64,000 nucleotides of DNA from Listeria innocua (GTDB lineage Bacteria; Bacillota; Bacilli; Lactobacillales; Listeriaceae): contig NZ_CP117229.1 of NCBI RefSeq assembly GCF_028596125.1, positions 480,001-544,000 of the forward strand, given 5' to 3'. How positions within the stretch are numbered: position 1 is the first letter of the stretch; each line of letters starts with the position of its first letter. A model generated the notes under the pieces. That model saw nothing but the letters and a program-made list of their open reading frames with translations. It was not told the origin of the DNA and searched no databases. Below, piece by piece: positions 24,363 to 34,265 of the stretch. The position numbers and the translations under genes are program-made.

Positions 24363-25679
24363 TTATTTAAAGAAATTCGGTAAATACTCTTTATGCGCTT
24401 CTAACATTTCGTCCAGCATTTCGCGGGCTACAGATTCGCTTGGAGTTAGTGGGTTGATTGTCATTGCAAGGAGTGCTTTGTCGTAATCACCAGTAACTGC
24501 TGCTTCGGCTGTTAGGCGCTCGAAAGTTTTGATTTCTTGGATGATGCCGTTGATAGCGATTGGAAGGCGTCCGCTTGCTAGTGGAATTGGGCCTTGGCGA
24601 GTGATAACACAGTTTGTTTCTACTGCGGAATCAGGGTCAATATCAAGGATGGCACCATTGTTACGAGTATTAACGATTTGAATGTCGCGTTTGTCGTTAT
24701 AGATAGAGTTAATTAGGTTACATGCTGCTTCACTGTAGTAAGCGCCGCCGCGTTGTTCTAATTGTTTTGGTTTTTCAGCAAGTTCTTCTTGTTTGTAAAG
24801 CTCGAAAAGTTCCGCTTCTACTTTTTTAACAACTTCTGCACGAGTACCATGTTCTGCGTATGCGCGAGCTTGGTCTTCCAGTTGTTGTTTTGTTTGCCAG
24901 TAGTAGCGCAAGTAGTCGATTGGAATCATATTAAGTGTACGTAAGAACGTTTTGTCCCAACCAGTTGCATTGATATTTTTAAGGCTTGAGCCAGCTTCAT
25001 CTTCTGTCATTTTGAAAACAACATCTTTTGTTACGTCTTTGCCATTATGGTAAACAGTTTTCGCGAATACCATGTGGTTTAGACCAACGAATTCTACGTA
25101 AATTTCAGAAACGTCTACGCCTAGAGTTTCAGCGATGTTACGTTCGATGCCGATAGGGCCGTTACATAAGCCGACAACTTTCTTTTGGTTACTGTAACGA
25201 AGAACGGCTTCTGTTACCATTCCTGCAGGGTTAGCAAAGTTGATTAACCAAGCATCTGGGCAAAGGCGTTCCATATCTTTACAAATATCTAAAATAACTG
25301 GGATTGTGCGAAGTCCTTTGAACATGCCGCCTGGTCCGTTTGTTTCTTGACCAACTACGCCATATGAATTCGGGATGCGCTCATCTTTCACACGTGCGTC
25401 TAATAAACCTACACGTAATTGTGTTGTTACGAAATCTGCGTCTTTTAAAGCTTCTTCACGGTCTAATGTTAAATGTACTTCCATGTCAACGCCAGCTTTT
25501 TCTACCATACGTTTTGCTAAATTACCAACGATTTCTAATTTTTCACGGCCAGCTTCTACGTCTACTAACCATAGTTCGCGAACTGGTAATTCGTCTTGAC
25601 GTTTAATAAATCCTTCGATTAGTTCGGGTGTATAACTTGATCCGCCACCAATAGTCGCGATTTTAATACCTTTAGTCAT
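24363..25679 (-). CDS. 6-phospho-beta-glucosidase-type glycosidase, GH4 family
   Basis: A 438-residue NAD- and metal-dependent GH4 enzyme that hydrolyses phosphorylated disaccharides made by a PTS. The N-terminal Rossmann motif ATIGGGSSYTPELIEG, the metal-binding CNGPIG and GLNHMVF segments and the C-terminal family sequence are present. GGAGG lies before the ATG at 25679. It is divergent from an RpiR regulator, which probably controls it. A paralogue of almost the same length is at 40976-42298 and shares a nearly identical N-terminus, but the middle differs (CNGPIG against CNVPIG, NHMVF against NHLHW), suggesting different substrates. Confidence 0.92.
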   Translation of the reverse strand: MTKGIKIATIGGGSSYTPELIEGFIKRQDELPVRELWLVDVEAGREKLEIVGNLAKRMVEKAGVDMEVHLTLDREEALKDADFVTTQLRVGLLDARVKDERIPNSYGVVGQETNGPGGMFKGLRTIPVILDICKDMERLCPDAWLINFANPAGMVTEAVLRYSNQKKVVGLCNGPIGIERNIAETLGVDVSEIYVEFVGLNHMVFAKTVYHNGKDVTKDVVFKMTEDEAGSSLKNINATGWDKTFLRTLNMIPIDYLRYYWQTKQQLEDQARAYAEHGTRAEVVKKVEAELFELYKQEELAEKPKQLEQRGGAYYSEAACNLINSIYNDKRDIQIVNTRNNGAILDIDPDSAVETNCVITRQGPIPLASGRLPIAINGIIQEIKTFERLTAEAAVTGDYDKALLAMTINPLTPSESVAREMLDEMLEAHKEYLPNFFK

Positions 25680-25706
25680 TATTTATACCTCCAAGGATAT
25701 TTTTTT

Positions 25707-25758
25707 GAAAAGGCTTACTTAATTGTTAGTTGCCTTTTCTTCTCACAGTTATAGTATA
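25707..25758 (-). promoter_or_regulatory. Leader inverted repeat and -10 candidate of the GH4 gene
   Basis: GAAAAGGC (25707-25714) and GCCTTTTC (25732-25739) form an eight-base inverted repeat between a minus-strand TATACT (25753-25758) and the ribosome binding site. It could be an RpiR operator or a weak leader hairpin; the -35 is not clear. Confidence 0.4.
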
Positions 25759-25831
25759 GGAATTTTATGAAAAAATAGCTAGTATTTGACGAGCTTTAGG
25801 TAAGGATTTTCTAAGTAGGAACTTGTCACAT

Positions 25832-25860
25832 TTGAGTAACGAGGTGTTACATGGTAAAAT
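25832..25860 (+). promoter_or_regulatory. Sigma-A promoter of the RpiR regulator gene
   Basis: TTGAGT and TAAAAT are separated by 17 bases, about 20 bases before the ATG. Confidence 0.7.
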
Positions 25861-25881
25861 AAAGCGAAAAGAGGTGCGGAA

Positions 25882-26634
25882 ATGCTTTTTTTGGATAAAA
25901 ATTTGGAATTAAATGATACAGAATTAGATATTTATAATTATATAGTGGCAAATTTAGAGAAAGTTGTTTATATGCGAATTCGCGATTTGGCGACGGAAGC
26001 GCATGTGAGTACGACGACGATTCTGCGTTTTTGCCGGAAATTTGGTTGTAATGGTTTTTCGGAGTTTCGGGTGAAATTACAGCTTTATTTGGAAGAGCAG
26101 AAGTTGGCGCAAATTGATATGGCGGATGAAACGACTTATATTGATTTTCTGAAACGGACGGCGCAACCTGAGTTTAAAGCGCAAATTCAAAACGCAGTGG
26201 AAATTCTTCGCGACCGTGAACTGGTTCTATTTGCTGGGGTGGGTTCATCGGGCGTAATCGCTGAATATGGCGCGATTTATTTTTCGTCATTATTCACGTT
26301 GGCGCTACATATTGAAGATCCGCTTAACCACCCGTTTTACCATTTATCGAGCAAATTATCCGATAAAATCTGCATGATTGCGATTTCGGTGGAAGGGGAA
26401 AATGAAGACATCATCAGATATATTCACCAATTGAAGGCGCAAAATTGTAAAGTGATTTCGATTACAAATAGCGCGAAATCGACCATCGCGAGGCTATCTG
26501 ATGCGAACATCGCTTATTATATTAATAAGGAAATGTATCAGGAAGCAAATATCACGTCCCAACTACCGGCGCTCTATACAATTGAAAATATTGCCCGGGA
26601 AATAAGAACCCAAATTGACAAAGAAAAAATGTAA
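25882..26634 (+). CDS. RpiR-family transcriptional regulator
   Basis: A 250-residue sugar-phosphate sensing regulator. The N-terminal RpiR helix-turn-helix (MRIRDLATEAHVSTTTILRF, about residues 32-51, then RKFGCNGFSEFR) is followed by a SIS sugar-isomerase domain (about 110-240; LFAGVGSSG and ISVEGENEDI). GAGGTG precedes the ATG. The gene is divergent from the GH4 glycosidase with a 200-base shared intergenic region, so it probably senses the phosphosugar handled by that enzyme. Ended by a strong terminator. Confidence 0.92.
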   Translation: MLFLDKNLELNDTELDIYNYIVANLEKVVYMRIRDLATEAHVSTTTILRFCRKFGCNGFSEFRVKLQLYLEEQKLAQIDMADETTYIDFLKRTAQPEFKAQIQNAVEILRDRELVLFAGVGSSGVIAEYGAIYFSSLFTLALHIEDPLNHPFYHLSSKLSDKICMIAISVEGENEDIIRYIHQLKAQNCKVISITNSAKSTIARLSDANIAYYINKEMYQEANITSQLPALYTIENIAREIRTQIDKEKM

Positions 26635-26640
26635 AAAGCT

Positions 26641-26675
26641 AAGTTTTGCTTGGATTTCCGAGCAAAACTTTTTTT
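26641..26675 (+). terminator. Terminator of the RpiR gene
   Basis: Perfect ten-base arms AAGTTTTGCT and AGCAAAACTT with a ten-base loop and a T-run. Confidence 0.9.
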
Positions 26676-26740
26676 GTAACAAAATTGTCACTTACGAAGA
26701 ATTTTTTATTTTGCTACGATAGTTCTTTGGAGGTGAAATT

Positions 26741-27184
26741 ATGTACAGTAATAGGAAAGAGAAAGTCGTTTTTACACTTATTATGTGTTCTTTGATGATT
26801 TTATGCATGAGCTCTTATAATATCTTTCTTGAAAATGGTATTGGCGCGGATTCTTTTATGATTATTCTAAAAGCGTTTGTTCCGTTTCTTTTTATTGGAT
26901 TTTTATTAGACTTTTTTGTAGTAGGAAAAATCGCGTCTCGTCTGCACTCCCTTTTGGTAAGTGAAGATGCTTCGAAATTTAAAAAGATCATCATGATGCA
27001 ATTGTTAATGGTTACGTTTATGTGTGTGCTTATGTCGACCCTTAGCCTGATTGTAAACCAAGGCGAATGGAGTCATCTAGGTATTCTTATTTTACGCAAT
27101 TATTTTGTTGCTTTATTTTTGCAAATTTTTATCGTGTCACCGTTTGTGCGATTAATTAGTCCGCGGATTTTTGCCCTTTTGTAA
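26741..27184 (+). CDS. Small four-segment membrane protein (DUF2798-like)
   Basis: A 147-residue protein with four predicted membrane segments (about 10-28, 44-63, 83-105 and 117-137) and short charged loops. The pattern, including the FVPFLFIGFLLDFF and FIVSPFVRLI segments, resembles the DUF2798 family of unknown function; this assignment is from memory. GGAGG precedes the ATG. It is monocistronic and ends at a bidirectional terminator shared with the SulP gene. Confidence 0.72.
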   Translation: MYSNRKEKVVFTLIMCSLMILCMSSYNIFLENGIGADSFMIILKAFVPFLFIGFLLDFFVVGKIASRLHSLLVSEDASKFKKIIMMQLLMVTFMCVLMSTLSLIVNQGEWSHLGILILRNYFVALFLQIFIVSPFVRLISPRIFALL

Positions 27185-27191
27185 AAATGAA

Positions 27192-27229
27192 AAAACGCTT
27201 AGTCGAGTTTAGGCCCGGCTAAGCGTTTT
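27192..27229. terminator. Bidirectional terminator between convergent genes
   Basis: Perfect 11-base arms AAAACGCTTAG and CTAAGCGTTTT with a 16-base loop that contains a further short stem. Confidence 0.87.
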
Positions 27230-27230
27230 G

Positions 27231-28892
27231 TTATTTATGTTCGGCATAATAAGCATCGAGCGCGTCTTCCACGGTTTTCTTCGTGTAGCCGTTATCGATA
27301 ATGTAGCCAAGATCATGTTTTCTAAAGCTTGTTTTTAAATGGTCAATGAGGTCAGCGAAGTAATACTCGATACCTTTATCATCCAGCCATTTGAGTAAGT
27401 CTTTCATAGATTCGGTAGCGGTTGTATCGATATTAATAATCGCACTCGCTTCAAAAATGACTAGTTTTGTATCATCTTGGACTGCTTCTTTTAAGCCATC
27501 TGCGAATTTATTAAAGTTTCCAAAGAAAAGGGAAGCGCTATAACGATAAATAACTACATTTGGAATTGGTTTGGCTTCTGGTTTACGTTTTAAGTCAAAG
27601 TAACCATGGCGCCCGTCAATAACACCAAGAATCGCAATTGGTGATTTCATTGAGCGGCTGACTACATTGATGAACGATAAGAAAATCCCAAGTAGTACCC
27701 CGAAAATTACACCTACTAAAAGTGTTCCAAGAGCGGCAACAATCCAAACGGTTGCTTCACGACGAGAAACTCTGAATAAACCTTTTAACACATCTACATC
27801 AATAATGCCCACAAGTGCAGCGAATACGATACCTGAAAGAACTGGTTGTGGCATATAGTAAAGTAAGCCACTTAAGAAGGCAACAATCAGTGCGATAATA
27901 GTTGCGGCAACGATCGAAACCATTTGTGTTTTACCACGAAATTGCTCGTTTGCAGCTGTTCTTGATACGCTGGCACTCGCCGGGGAACAACCAGAAAACG
28001 CAGCGACGAAATTAGAAATACCGTAAGCAAATAACTCACGATTATCATCAATCGTATATTTGTTTCTCATTGCAAAACTTTCACTTGGTAATAGTGAACC
28101 GGCAAAGGTAGCGATAGCACAAACTAAACCGCCACCAATCGCAAGTGCCCATGAACTTGCCCCAAAATCAGGAAGGGCAAGGGAAGGGAAACCAACCGGG
28201 ATTTTACCAACAATATCTACATTATATTGGTCGAGTTTGAAGAAATAAGCTGCCATTGTTCCTAGTACTAAGACAACAAGTGACATCGGGATTTTTGGAA
28301 TTACTTTTTTACAAGTTATGACAATGATGATTGTAACGATACCCATTGCAAATGAAATCCAATTAGACTGGAAAAATTGACCGAAAATAATACCTAAACT
28401 AGAAAAGAAACTATCTCCGCTTTCTTTAAGTCCCATTATTTTTGGGATTTGCCCCATAATAATGGAAACACTAAGTCCTGAAATGAAACCACTTAGAACT
28501 GGAGCAGATATGTATTTTGCAAAACGACCTAATTTTAAGATGGAGAAAAGTACTAAAAAGACCGCACAAAAGAATGCTAGAATCGGGGCGAGTGCGATGG
28601 CTTCTTTGGATCCTGCTGCAAGTCCAGCTGTTCCTAAGATAATTGACCCAGTAATGGCGCTAGCTGTCGCATCAATCCCAAAAATTAATTGCGGCGAACT
28701 GGCAAAAATAACATAAGCAATAACCGGTAAAAATGATGCATATAAACCATAGATGGGTGGAAGTCCAGCTACTTGCGCGTATCCCATTGCAACCGGAATT
28801 GTCAGTGCAGCAACCCCAACACCTGAAATAACATCATTCCGTAAATAGGATGCTTTATACCCATTTAATGAAAGCAAGATGTGTTTAAACAT
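27231..28892 (-). CDS. SulP-family anion transporter with STAS domain
   Basis: A 553-residue membrane transporter. An N-terminal block of about 12-14 membrane segments (residues 20-400) begins with the SulP signature region IPVAMGYAQVAGLPPIYGLY and is followed by a cytoplasmic STAS domain (about 435-545, VIFEASAIINIDTTATESM). Members carry sulfate, bicarbonate or other anions; the substrate here cannot be decided, and no sulfur-assimilation genes are adjacent. GGGAGG precedes the ATG. A possible sigma-B promoter lies upstream. Confidence 0.92.
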   Translation of the reverse strand: MFKHILLSLNGYKASYLRNDVISGVGVAALTIPVAMGYAQVAGLPPIYGLYASFLPVIAYVIFASSPQLIFGIDATASAITGSIILGTAGLAAGSKEAIALAPILAFFCAVFLVLFSILKLGRFAKYISAPVLSGFISGLSVSIIMGQIPKIMGLKESGDSFFSSLGIIFGQFFQSNWISFAMGIVTIIIVITCKKVIPKIPMSLVVLVLGTMAAYFFKLDQYNVDIVGKIPVGFPSLALPDFGASSWALAIGGGLVCAIATFAGSLLPSESFAMRNKYTIDDNRELFAYGISNFVAAFSGCSPASASVSRTAANEQFRGKTQMVSIVAATIIALIVAFLSGLLYYMPQPVLSGIVFAALVGIIDVDVLKGLFRVSRREATVWIVAALGTLLVGVIFGVLLGIFLSFINVVSRSMKSPIAILGVIDGRHGYFDLKRKPEAKPIPNVVIYRYSASLFFGNFNKFADGLKEAVQDDTKLVIFEASAIINIDTTATESMKDLLKWLDDKGIEYYFADLIDHLKTSFRKHDLGYIIDNGYTKKTVEDALDAYYAEHK

Positions 28893-28956
28893 AAGTTCCT
28901 CCCTTTAAAACATAGTAATTTTCTTCTTCTATAATATTATTTAAATCTTATACTAT

Positions 28957-28981
28957 TTACCCTGTTATAAGTTATACCAAC
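28957..28981 (-). promoter_or_regulatory. Possible sigma-B promoter of the SulP gene
   Basis: On the minus strand GTTGGT is followed after 13 bases by GGGTAA. The -10 is near the sigma-B consensus and the -35 is poor. Confidence 0.4.
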
Positions 28982-29005
28982 CCTATTTTGGTGGATTAAT
29001 TAAAA

Positions 29006-29041
29006 AAAACGCGATTTTCGTTAAAAAGAAAATCGCGTTTT
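29006..29041. terminator. Terminator of the MerR-family gene
   Basis: Perfect 14-base arms AAAACGCGATTTTC and GAAAATCGCGTTTT with an eight-base loop; T-runs on both strands. Confidence 0.88.
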
Positions 29042-29043
29042 TT

Positions 29044-29784
29044 TTAATTGTTTTTGGCATAAATCGCCATAGCTTCTTTCAGAAAAGCAGAAAGGCCATC
29101 ACCAAACTGGTCGATATTTTTAGTGAAACGTTCATCTGCCACGTACATTTCTCCGAGTCCTGCAAATGCTTCAAGCGAGTATAAATTCCCGTGAGTATCA
29201 TTTAAATATTGAAAAAACTGGTGGACTGCTTGTTGGGCTTCATTTGATTCTGGGGCGGATTTTCTAACAGCGGCCAATTGGCGAAATTCTGCATCAAAAC
29301 TTTCTTTTATAGCCATTTGTTCTTTTTCATTCATATTAGTGATTTTTTCATTTGCTTGATTTACAACTTTATCTCCCCAAAGTTTTCGTGCTTCTTCTTC
29401 ATATGGATTAGTTGAAAAATCGAAGCCAGTAAATTTTTCTTCATTCGTCATAATTATTTCTCCTTTTTCGTTCTTGATGGTTTGGTCAAGGGTTTCGAGC
29501 ATCGCTTCAATTCGTGTTTTTTTCTCTATTAATAAATGGCGTTGCAAGGATAAAGCGACTTCTTTATCAAAACTAGGGTCATCAAGAATTTGCTTTATTT
29601 TTTTCAAAGGGAAATCGAGTTCTTTAAAGAAAAGAATTTGTTGTAATTTGTCGACATCTTTTTCTGAATAAATACGATAGCCGTTCCAGTCGTCTTTTTG
29701 CGGGACGAGTAGGCCGATTTTATCGTAGTGATGCAGCGTGCGCACACTTACACCAGTGAGTTCAGCTAATTCTTTTGTTTGCAT
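29044..29784 (-). CDS. MerR-family regulator with TipAS drug-binding domain
   Basis: A 246-residue activator. The N-terminal MerR helix-turn-helix and wing ([20 protein letters not shown], then [13 protein letters not shown]) is followed by a dimerisation coiled coil (about 75-115) and a C-terminal TipAS all-helical domain (about 125-245) that in relatives binds thiopeptide or other hydrophobic drugs. A minus-strand AGGAGG precedes the ATG. No exporter is directly next to it, so the target is unknown. Confidence 0.9.
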   Translation of the reverse strand: MQTKELAELTGVSVRTLHHYDKIGLLVPQKDDWNGYRIYSEKDVDKLQQILFFKELDFPLKKIKQILDDPSFDKEVALSLQRHLLIEKKTRIEAMLETLDQTIKNEKGEIIMTNEEKFTGFDFSTNPYEEEARKLWGDKVVNQANEKITNMNEKEQMAIKESFDAEFRQLAAVRKSAPESNEAQQAVHQFFQYLNDTHGNLYSLEAFAGLGEMYVADERFTKNIDQFGDGLSAFLKEAMAIYAKNN

Positions 29785-29932
29785 GAATGATTCCTCCTTC
29801 TGATTTCAACTATAAAGTATGACGCGACGTAGTAGTCAAGAAAGTTTTTTTGTTTATTATAACTCTTTTAGTGGAAAAGTGTTGCTAGTAAATAAGTTGT
29901 TCGCGTTAATTGTAATAAAATAAATAAAACCA

Positions 29933-29961
29933 TGGAAAAACTTATGACATTCTCGTATAAT
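29933..29961 (+). promoter_or_regulatory. Promoter of the pss exopolysaccharide operon
   Basis: TATAAT preceded by TGGAAA at 17 bases. The start near 29968 gives a leader of about 54 bases. Confidence 0.65.
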
Positions 29962-30021
29962 GGAGTGTAAATGTGTCTAATTTGTGAATGGAATTAGCGG
30001 AAATAAAAAGGGGATAGCATC

Positions 30022-31497
30022 ATGACGGGGAAAATAAAATCCATTAGTACGTGGCTATGGCATCATCTAACACCGCAAATATTTGCGGTTATTTGTGTTT
30101 TTATTATAACTATTATTGCGCTTTTTGTGCCACCTTATATTGGTATGGCTGATAATGGAGACTTTTTTAGAATATTCTCAAGCAATGGTTTATTTGTAAA
30201 TAATGCTAATTATGACGCGTTACAATTTGGACATTTTGTGAAGGAGTTCGGGATTTATCAATATTTTAATGAAAATCAAGTTGCGATTTACTCCTCGCAA
30301 AGTATTTTTATTCAAATTGCGCTTCTTTTAAATAAAATTTTTTGGTCAACAACTGTTTTTGATGTACGTTTTTTAGGTGCTTTGCAATTAGTGCTTCTTT
30401 TGCCAGCGATTTACTTATTAGTGGCTGGTTTAACGGCAAAAATGAAAGGTTGGCCTGGTTACGTTATTGCTGTGCTAACTGTATTTATTTTCGCAGATAC
30501 CGCTTATACAGCTTATTTTAATTCGTTTTTTAGTGAAGGACTTATTTTGATTATGATGCTGTATATTTCAGCGGGATTTTTACTTTTATATCAGCATAAA
30601 TATAATGATTATGCGATGTTAGGCTTGATTTTTGTAGCGTCCCTTATTTTAATTACGGCCAAGCAGCAAAATGCGCCAATTGCGGTTGTGATTGCAGTTT
30701 GCGGTATACTCGTGTTTTTCATCCGGAAAAATCGCGCGTTTCGGATTTCGGCAGCGGCTACTTTTTTTGTTATTTTCATGAGTGGTGTAGTGATGTACGC
30801 ATTCATTCCAGGAGAGTTTGTCACGATAAATCAGTATCAAACAATGACTCGCGGTGTGTTGCTTGATTCGGAAAATCCGGAGAAATCACTTGAGGAAATG
30901 GGAATGAACTCTGAATTCGCTTTGCTTAAAGGAACCAACTTTTATCAAAAATATAAAATGATTGATTTAGATTCGAAATTAATGGAACAGGAATTTTATC
31001 CGAATTATAATTTTGTCACGGTTTTAAGTTATTATTTGGAAAATCCGAAACAATTTGGGAAAATGCTTGATTTATCCGCGCAAAATAGTTTTTCGATTCG
31101 ACCATTTGAAATGGGCAATTTTGAAAAGGCGACAGGTTATAAATTTAAAGAGAAAACGCATTTTTTCTCGGTCTACAGTGATGTGAAGGAAAAATTTGCT
31201 CCAGAGAAATTCACGTTTTTGATTTTATGGGCGCTTGTTTTTCTGATTGGATATGGTGTGAGTGCGTTTAAACATTTCCGCGAAAAGAACATTCGGGGAA
31301 CGCTACTGTTTGATTTAGTCGTTTTACTGATTGGCTCAGGATTTGCAGTGATTTTAGTAACAATTGTTGGTGACGGAGAAGCGGATTTAACGAAGCATAA
31401 TTTCCTGTTTAATGTTTGTTTTGACTTAACGATGTTGATTGGAGCGGCTTCATTACTCGAATTTTATTTGAAGAAACGAGGTGAGCGGAATGCGTAA
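30022..31497 (+). CDS. pssA: Pss exopolysaccharide synthesis membrane protein
   Basis: First gene of the five-gene pss operon, recognised by its order with DUF2334, GT2 synthase, BcsB-like and GGDEF-derived proteins. The 491-residue product has about nine to ten predicted membrane segments with a larger external loop near residues 265-380. In L. monocytogenes the operon makes the cell-surface Pss polysaccharide (beta-1,4-linked N-acetylmannosamine with galactose) in response to c-di-GMP (established knowledge). The molecular role of this protein is not clear from sequence. AGGGGAT precedes the ATG. Its stop overlaps the next gene. Confidence 0.85.
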   Translation: MTGKIKSISTWLWHHLTPQIFAVICVFIITIIALFVPPYIGMADNGDFFRIFSSNGLFVNNANYDALQFGHFVKEFGIYQYFNENQVAIYSSQSIFIQIALLLNKIFWSTTVFDVRFLGALQLVLLLPAIYLLVAGLTAKMKGWPGYVIAVLTVFIFADTAYTAYFNSFFSEGLILIMMLYISAGFLLLYQHKYNDYAMLGLIFVASLILITAKQQNAPIAVVIAVCGILVFFIRKNRAFRISAAATFFVIFMSGVVMYAFIPGEFVTINQYQTMTRGVLLDSENPEKSLEEMGMNSEFALLKGTNFYQKYKMIDLDSKLMEQEFYPNYNFVTVLSYYLENPKQFGKMLDLSAQNSFSIRPFEMGNFEKATGYKFKEKTHFFSVYSDVKEKFAPEKFTFLILWALVFLIGYGVSAFKHFREKNIRGTLLFDLVVLLIGSGFAVILVTIVGDGEADLTKHNFLFNVCFDLTMLIGAASLLEFYLKKRGERNA

Positions 31498-32989
31498 AAA
31501 AATCATTATAAGTATTCTTTTTGCTTGCGTCGCTTTCGTAGTAAGCACCCATCCTCAAACAGCAAAAGCAGATAGTGATGTGGTCGTTTTTTATGATAGT
31601 TTGGCAAAAGGGACGGATAACGAAGGGAATATGGACTCGCTACTTCGAATGTTAAATAGTTTGGGAAAACGGGTGACGATTTACGCTTGGGAAGAGAATC
31701 CGGATCTAAGTCAAGCGAGCGAAATTATCGTACTGCAAAATAAAAAGGACCAATTAACGGATAAATGGACCGAGAAATTAGCTGAAAGTAAGGCGAAAAT
31801 TGCATATATAGGTGCAAATCCACCAACTTTCTTAGCGAATAAATTGCAGTTGCAAACAAAAGCGATTACAGATACTTCCATCACTATTAAAACCGAGGCA
31901 GGACTAGCGGGAAAACCTCAGTTAGTGAACGAAACAAATTTAATTACTTCCTATAAAGGAGAAGCGTTAGGCGAAATGGATGCTGCGGAAAATGGCAAAG
32001 CAGCATACGGTATTCGAGCTGGAAACTATGCATATACGCCAATATTTCAAGCAAATAATACGAGTGAATTTGCGTTGATGGATTTACTCAAAGCAGTATT
32101 TGAAATTAAAACTACGACGAATCAATATGCGCTTATAACCGATGTAAACCCGTTTGTTGATTTTGATTTACTTAAAAAAACGGCAGACACATTTTATGAA
32201 AAAGGAATTCCTTTTATTATAAGTGCTGGGCCGGTTTTCTATAATCAAGATTTTCAAGCAGCAAAAAATTATGCGGAAATTTTACGATATGTGCAAGCAA
32301 AAAATGGCACTATTATGATGGATGTTCCAGTCGTTACGTACGGTGATAGTCCGCCGGGAGACCTTGAAAACATTATCCAAAAATCGTTACATTTTTTTGC
32401 AGACCATGATATAGCGGCGCTCGGTGTGACAGCAGAGCTATATTGGAATTTTGATAAAGTATATGGTACTGAAGGCTTTGAACCATTTAATACAGGAATT
32501 TTACTACCAAACCAAAAAATTATTCATACAACGAAAAAGAACAACGGTAGCGCTTTTGAAAAATCACCATACAGTGTAGCAAATGATTTTTATGAAACGA
32601 CGACAAGCGGAAAAAACTTTCCTGTTGATATAGCAGTGACTTATTCATTTTTCCAGAATGAGAAGGAGTTAAAGGCTGCTGCGAACAATCTAGCAAATGA
32701 AAACATTAGTGACTTCAGATATAAAGATCATCAAGTAAAAACAAATAAAGACACAATCGAATCAAATGCTGGCTCGCTTTATATCAATAATCAGTCCGTA
32801 ACGCTAGATGGTGATTTAAAGTATATTAAAACAAATAAAGATAAAACTAAAAAACAAGCTGGTAGTTTAGAAGGATTTTTCGGCTATCAAAATACATTTT
32901 TCACGATAATTATTGTACTTTCTCTTGGAATTATTGGTGTTTTATTCATCTTTGGATACCGGCTTTATATGAAAAAATATATGAAATGA
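31490..32989 (+). CDS. pssB: Pss synthesis protein, DUF2334 (deacetylase-like) domain
   Basis: A 499-residue exported protein. It has a signal peptide (cleavage near TAKADS), a DUF2334 domain of the polysaccharide-deacetylase-like superfamily at about 195-400 (ALITDVNPFVDF, GIPFIISAGPVF) and one C-terminal membrane anchor (about 470-492) with a basic tail. It may trim acetyl groups of the polymer outside the cell; this is an inference. The ATG at 31490 has GAGGTGAG at the right distance and overlaps the pssA stop by eight bases; the GTG at 31481 lies within the ribosome binding site. Confidence 0.85.
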   Translation: MRKKIIISILFACVAFVVSTHPQTAKADSDVVVFYDSLAKGTDNEGNMDSLLRMLNSLGKRVTIYAWEENPDLSQASEIIVLQNKKDQLTDKWTEKLAESKAKIAYIGANPPTFLANKLQLQTKAITDTSITIKTEAGLAGKPQLVNETNLITSYKGEALGEMDAAENGKAAYGIRAGNYAYTPIFQANNTSEFALMDLLKAVFEIKTTTNQYALITDVNPFVDFDLLKKTADTFYEKGIPFIISAGPVFYNQDFQAAKNYAEILRYVQAKNGTIMMDVPVVTYGDSPPGDLENIIQKSLHFFADHDIAALGVTAELYWNFDKVYGTEGFEPFNTGILLPNQKIIHTTKKNNGSAFEKSPYSVANDFYETTTSGKNFPVDIAVTYSFFQNEKELKAAANNLANENISDFRYKDHQVKTNKDTIESNAGSLYINNQSVTLDGDLKYIKTNKDKTKKQAGSLEGFFGYQNTFFTIIIVLSLGIIGVLFIFGYRLYMKKYMK

Positions 32990-32999
32990 GGTGAAATAA

Positions 33000-34250
33000 A
33001 TGGTTGTTGCAGATTATTTAGCATTATTCGCGGTGGTTTGTATCTGGGGACTTTTACTAATTAATATTGTATTAATCGTTGCGGGATATATCTATTATTT
33101 GAAAAACGAAGCGCGTAAGGTGCCTGAAATACCAGCGGAAGTACCATTTGTTTCTGTCATGGTGCCGGCCCATAATGAAGGAAAAGTAATCGTGAAGACC
33201 GTAGAATCGCTACTGGCTTTTGATTATCCGGTCGATCGTTACGAAATTATTGTCATTAATGATAATTCGTCTGATAATAGCGCAGAACTTCTAGCAGCTA
33301 TTCAAGCAAAAAATCCAACCCGTCAGTTAAAAATAATTAATACTGATAACGTAACGGGCGGAAAAGGAAAATCGAACGCCCTCAATATCGGATTTGCGGA
33401 AAGTCGCGGCGAACTGGTGGCAATTTATGATGCCGATAATACGCCAGAACGACAAGCGCTACGAATTCTTGTCGGCGAGATTACCAATGATGCAAAACTC
33501 GGTGCGGTCATTGGTAAATTCAGAACGCGGAATCGAAATGCGAGCTGGTTAACGCGATTTATCAATATCGAAACATTAAGCTTTCAGTGGATGGCTCAGG
33601 CTGGTCGATGGGCGCTATTCAAACTGTGCACCATTCCCGGTACCAATTTTATTGTAAGAAGATCGCTCCTAGAAGAAATTGGTGGTTGGGATGTGAAAGC
33701 TGTCGCTGAGGATACCGAGATTAGTTTTCGGATTTATATGATGGGATACCGCATCAAATTTCAAGCGAAGGCAGTTACTTGGGAGCAAGAACCACAAACA
33801 TTGCCGGTCTGGTTTAAACAGCGCTCAAGATGGGCGAAAGGTAATATTTATGTGATTTTAAAAAATGTTCCACTCCTTTTCAAACGAGAAGGTAGACGCG
33901 TTCGCTTCGATATTTTGTACTTTTTATCCATTTACTTTTTATTATTAACTTCCTTGATTGTTAGTGATGTTTTACTTGTATTATATGCGCTTGGACTTGT
34001 ACATACGACGCTTGCTGGCCTTAGCGGGGCGCTTTGGTTGCTTGCTATTTTACTTTTTGTCGCTGGTACTTTTATTACGCTCACCACTGAAAAAGGGGAA
34101 ATTAGTTTTTCAAATCTATTATTTATTATGTTAATGTATGTGACTTATTGCCAACTTTGGATGGTGGTCGCCGCATATGGGTTCTTTATTTTCTTAAAAG
34201 ATACTGTACTAAAAAGAGAAACCAAATGGTATAAAACCGAGCGTTTCTAA
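33000..34250 (+). CDS. pssC: Family 2 glycosyltransferase, Pss polysaccharide synthase
   Basis: A 416-residue processive membrane glycosyltransferase like BcsA and IcaA. It shows the nucleotide-sugar site VPAHNE, the DAD metal motif (144-146), the EDTE acceptor motif (VAEDTEISFRI) and QRSRW (about 274-278), which together mark a processive beta-glycan synthase. There is one membrane segment at the N-terminus and three to four after residue 310. No PilZ domain is present, so c-di-GMP sensing must lie in another subunit, consistent with pssE. GAGGTG precedes the ATG. Confidence 0.93.
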   Translation: MVVADYLALFAVVCIWGLLLINIVLIVAGYIYYLKNEARKVPEIPAEVPFVSVMVPAHNEGKVIVKTVESLLAFDYPVDRYEIIVINDNSSDNSAELLAAIQAKNPTRQLKIINTDNVTGGKGKSNALNIGFAESRGELVAIYDADNTPERQALRILVGEITNDAKLGAVIGKFRTRNRNASWLTRFINIETLSFQWMAQAGRWALFKLCTIPGTNFIVRRSLLEEIGGWDVKAVAEDTEISFRIYMMGYRIKFQAKAVTWEQEPQTLPVWFKQRSRWAKGNIYVILKNVPLLFKREGRRVRFDILYFLSIYFLLLTSLIVSDVLLVLYALGLVHTTLAGLSGALWLLAILLFVAGTFITLTTEKGEISFSNLLFIMLMYVTYCQLWMVVAAYGFFIFLKDTVLKRETKWYKTERF

Positions 34251-34265
34251 AAAGGAGAGTGCCTA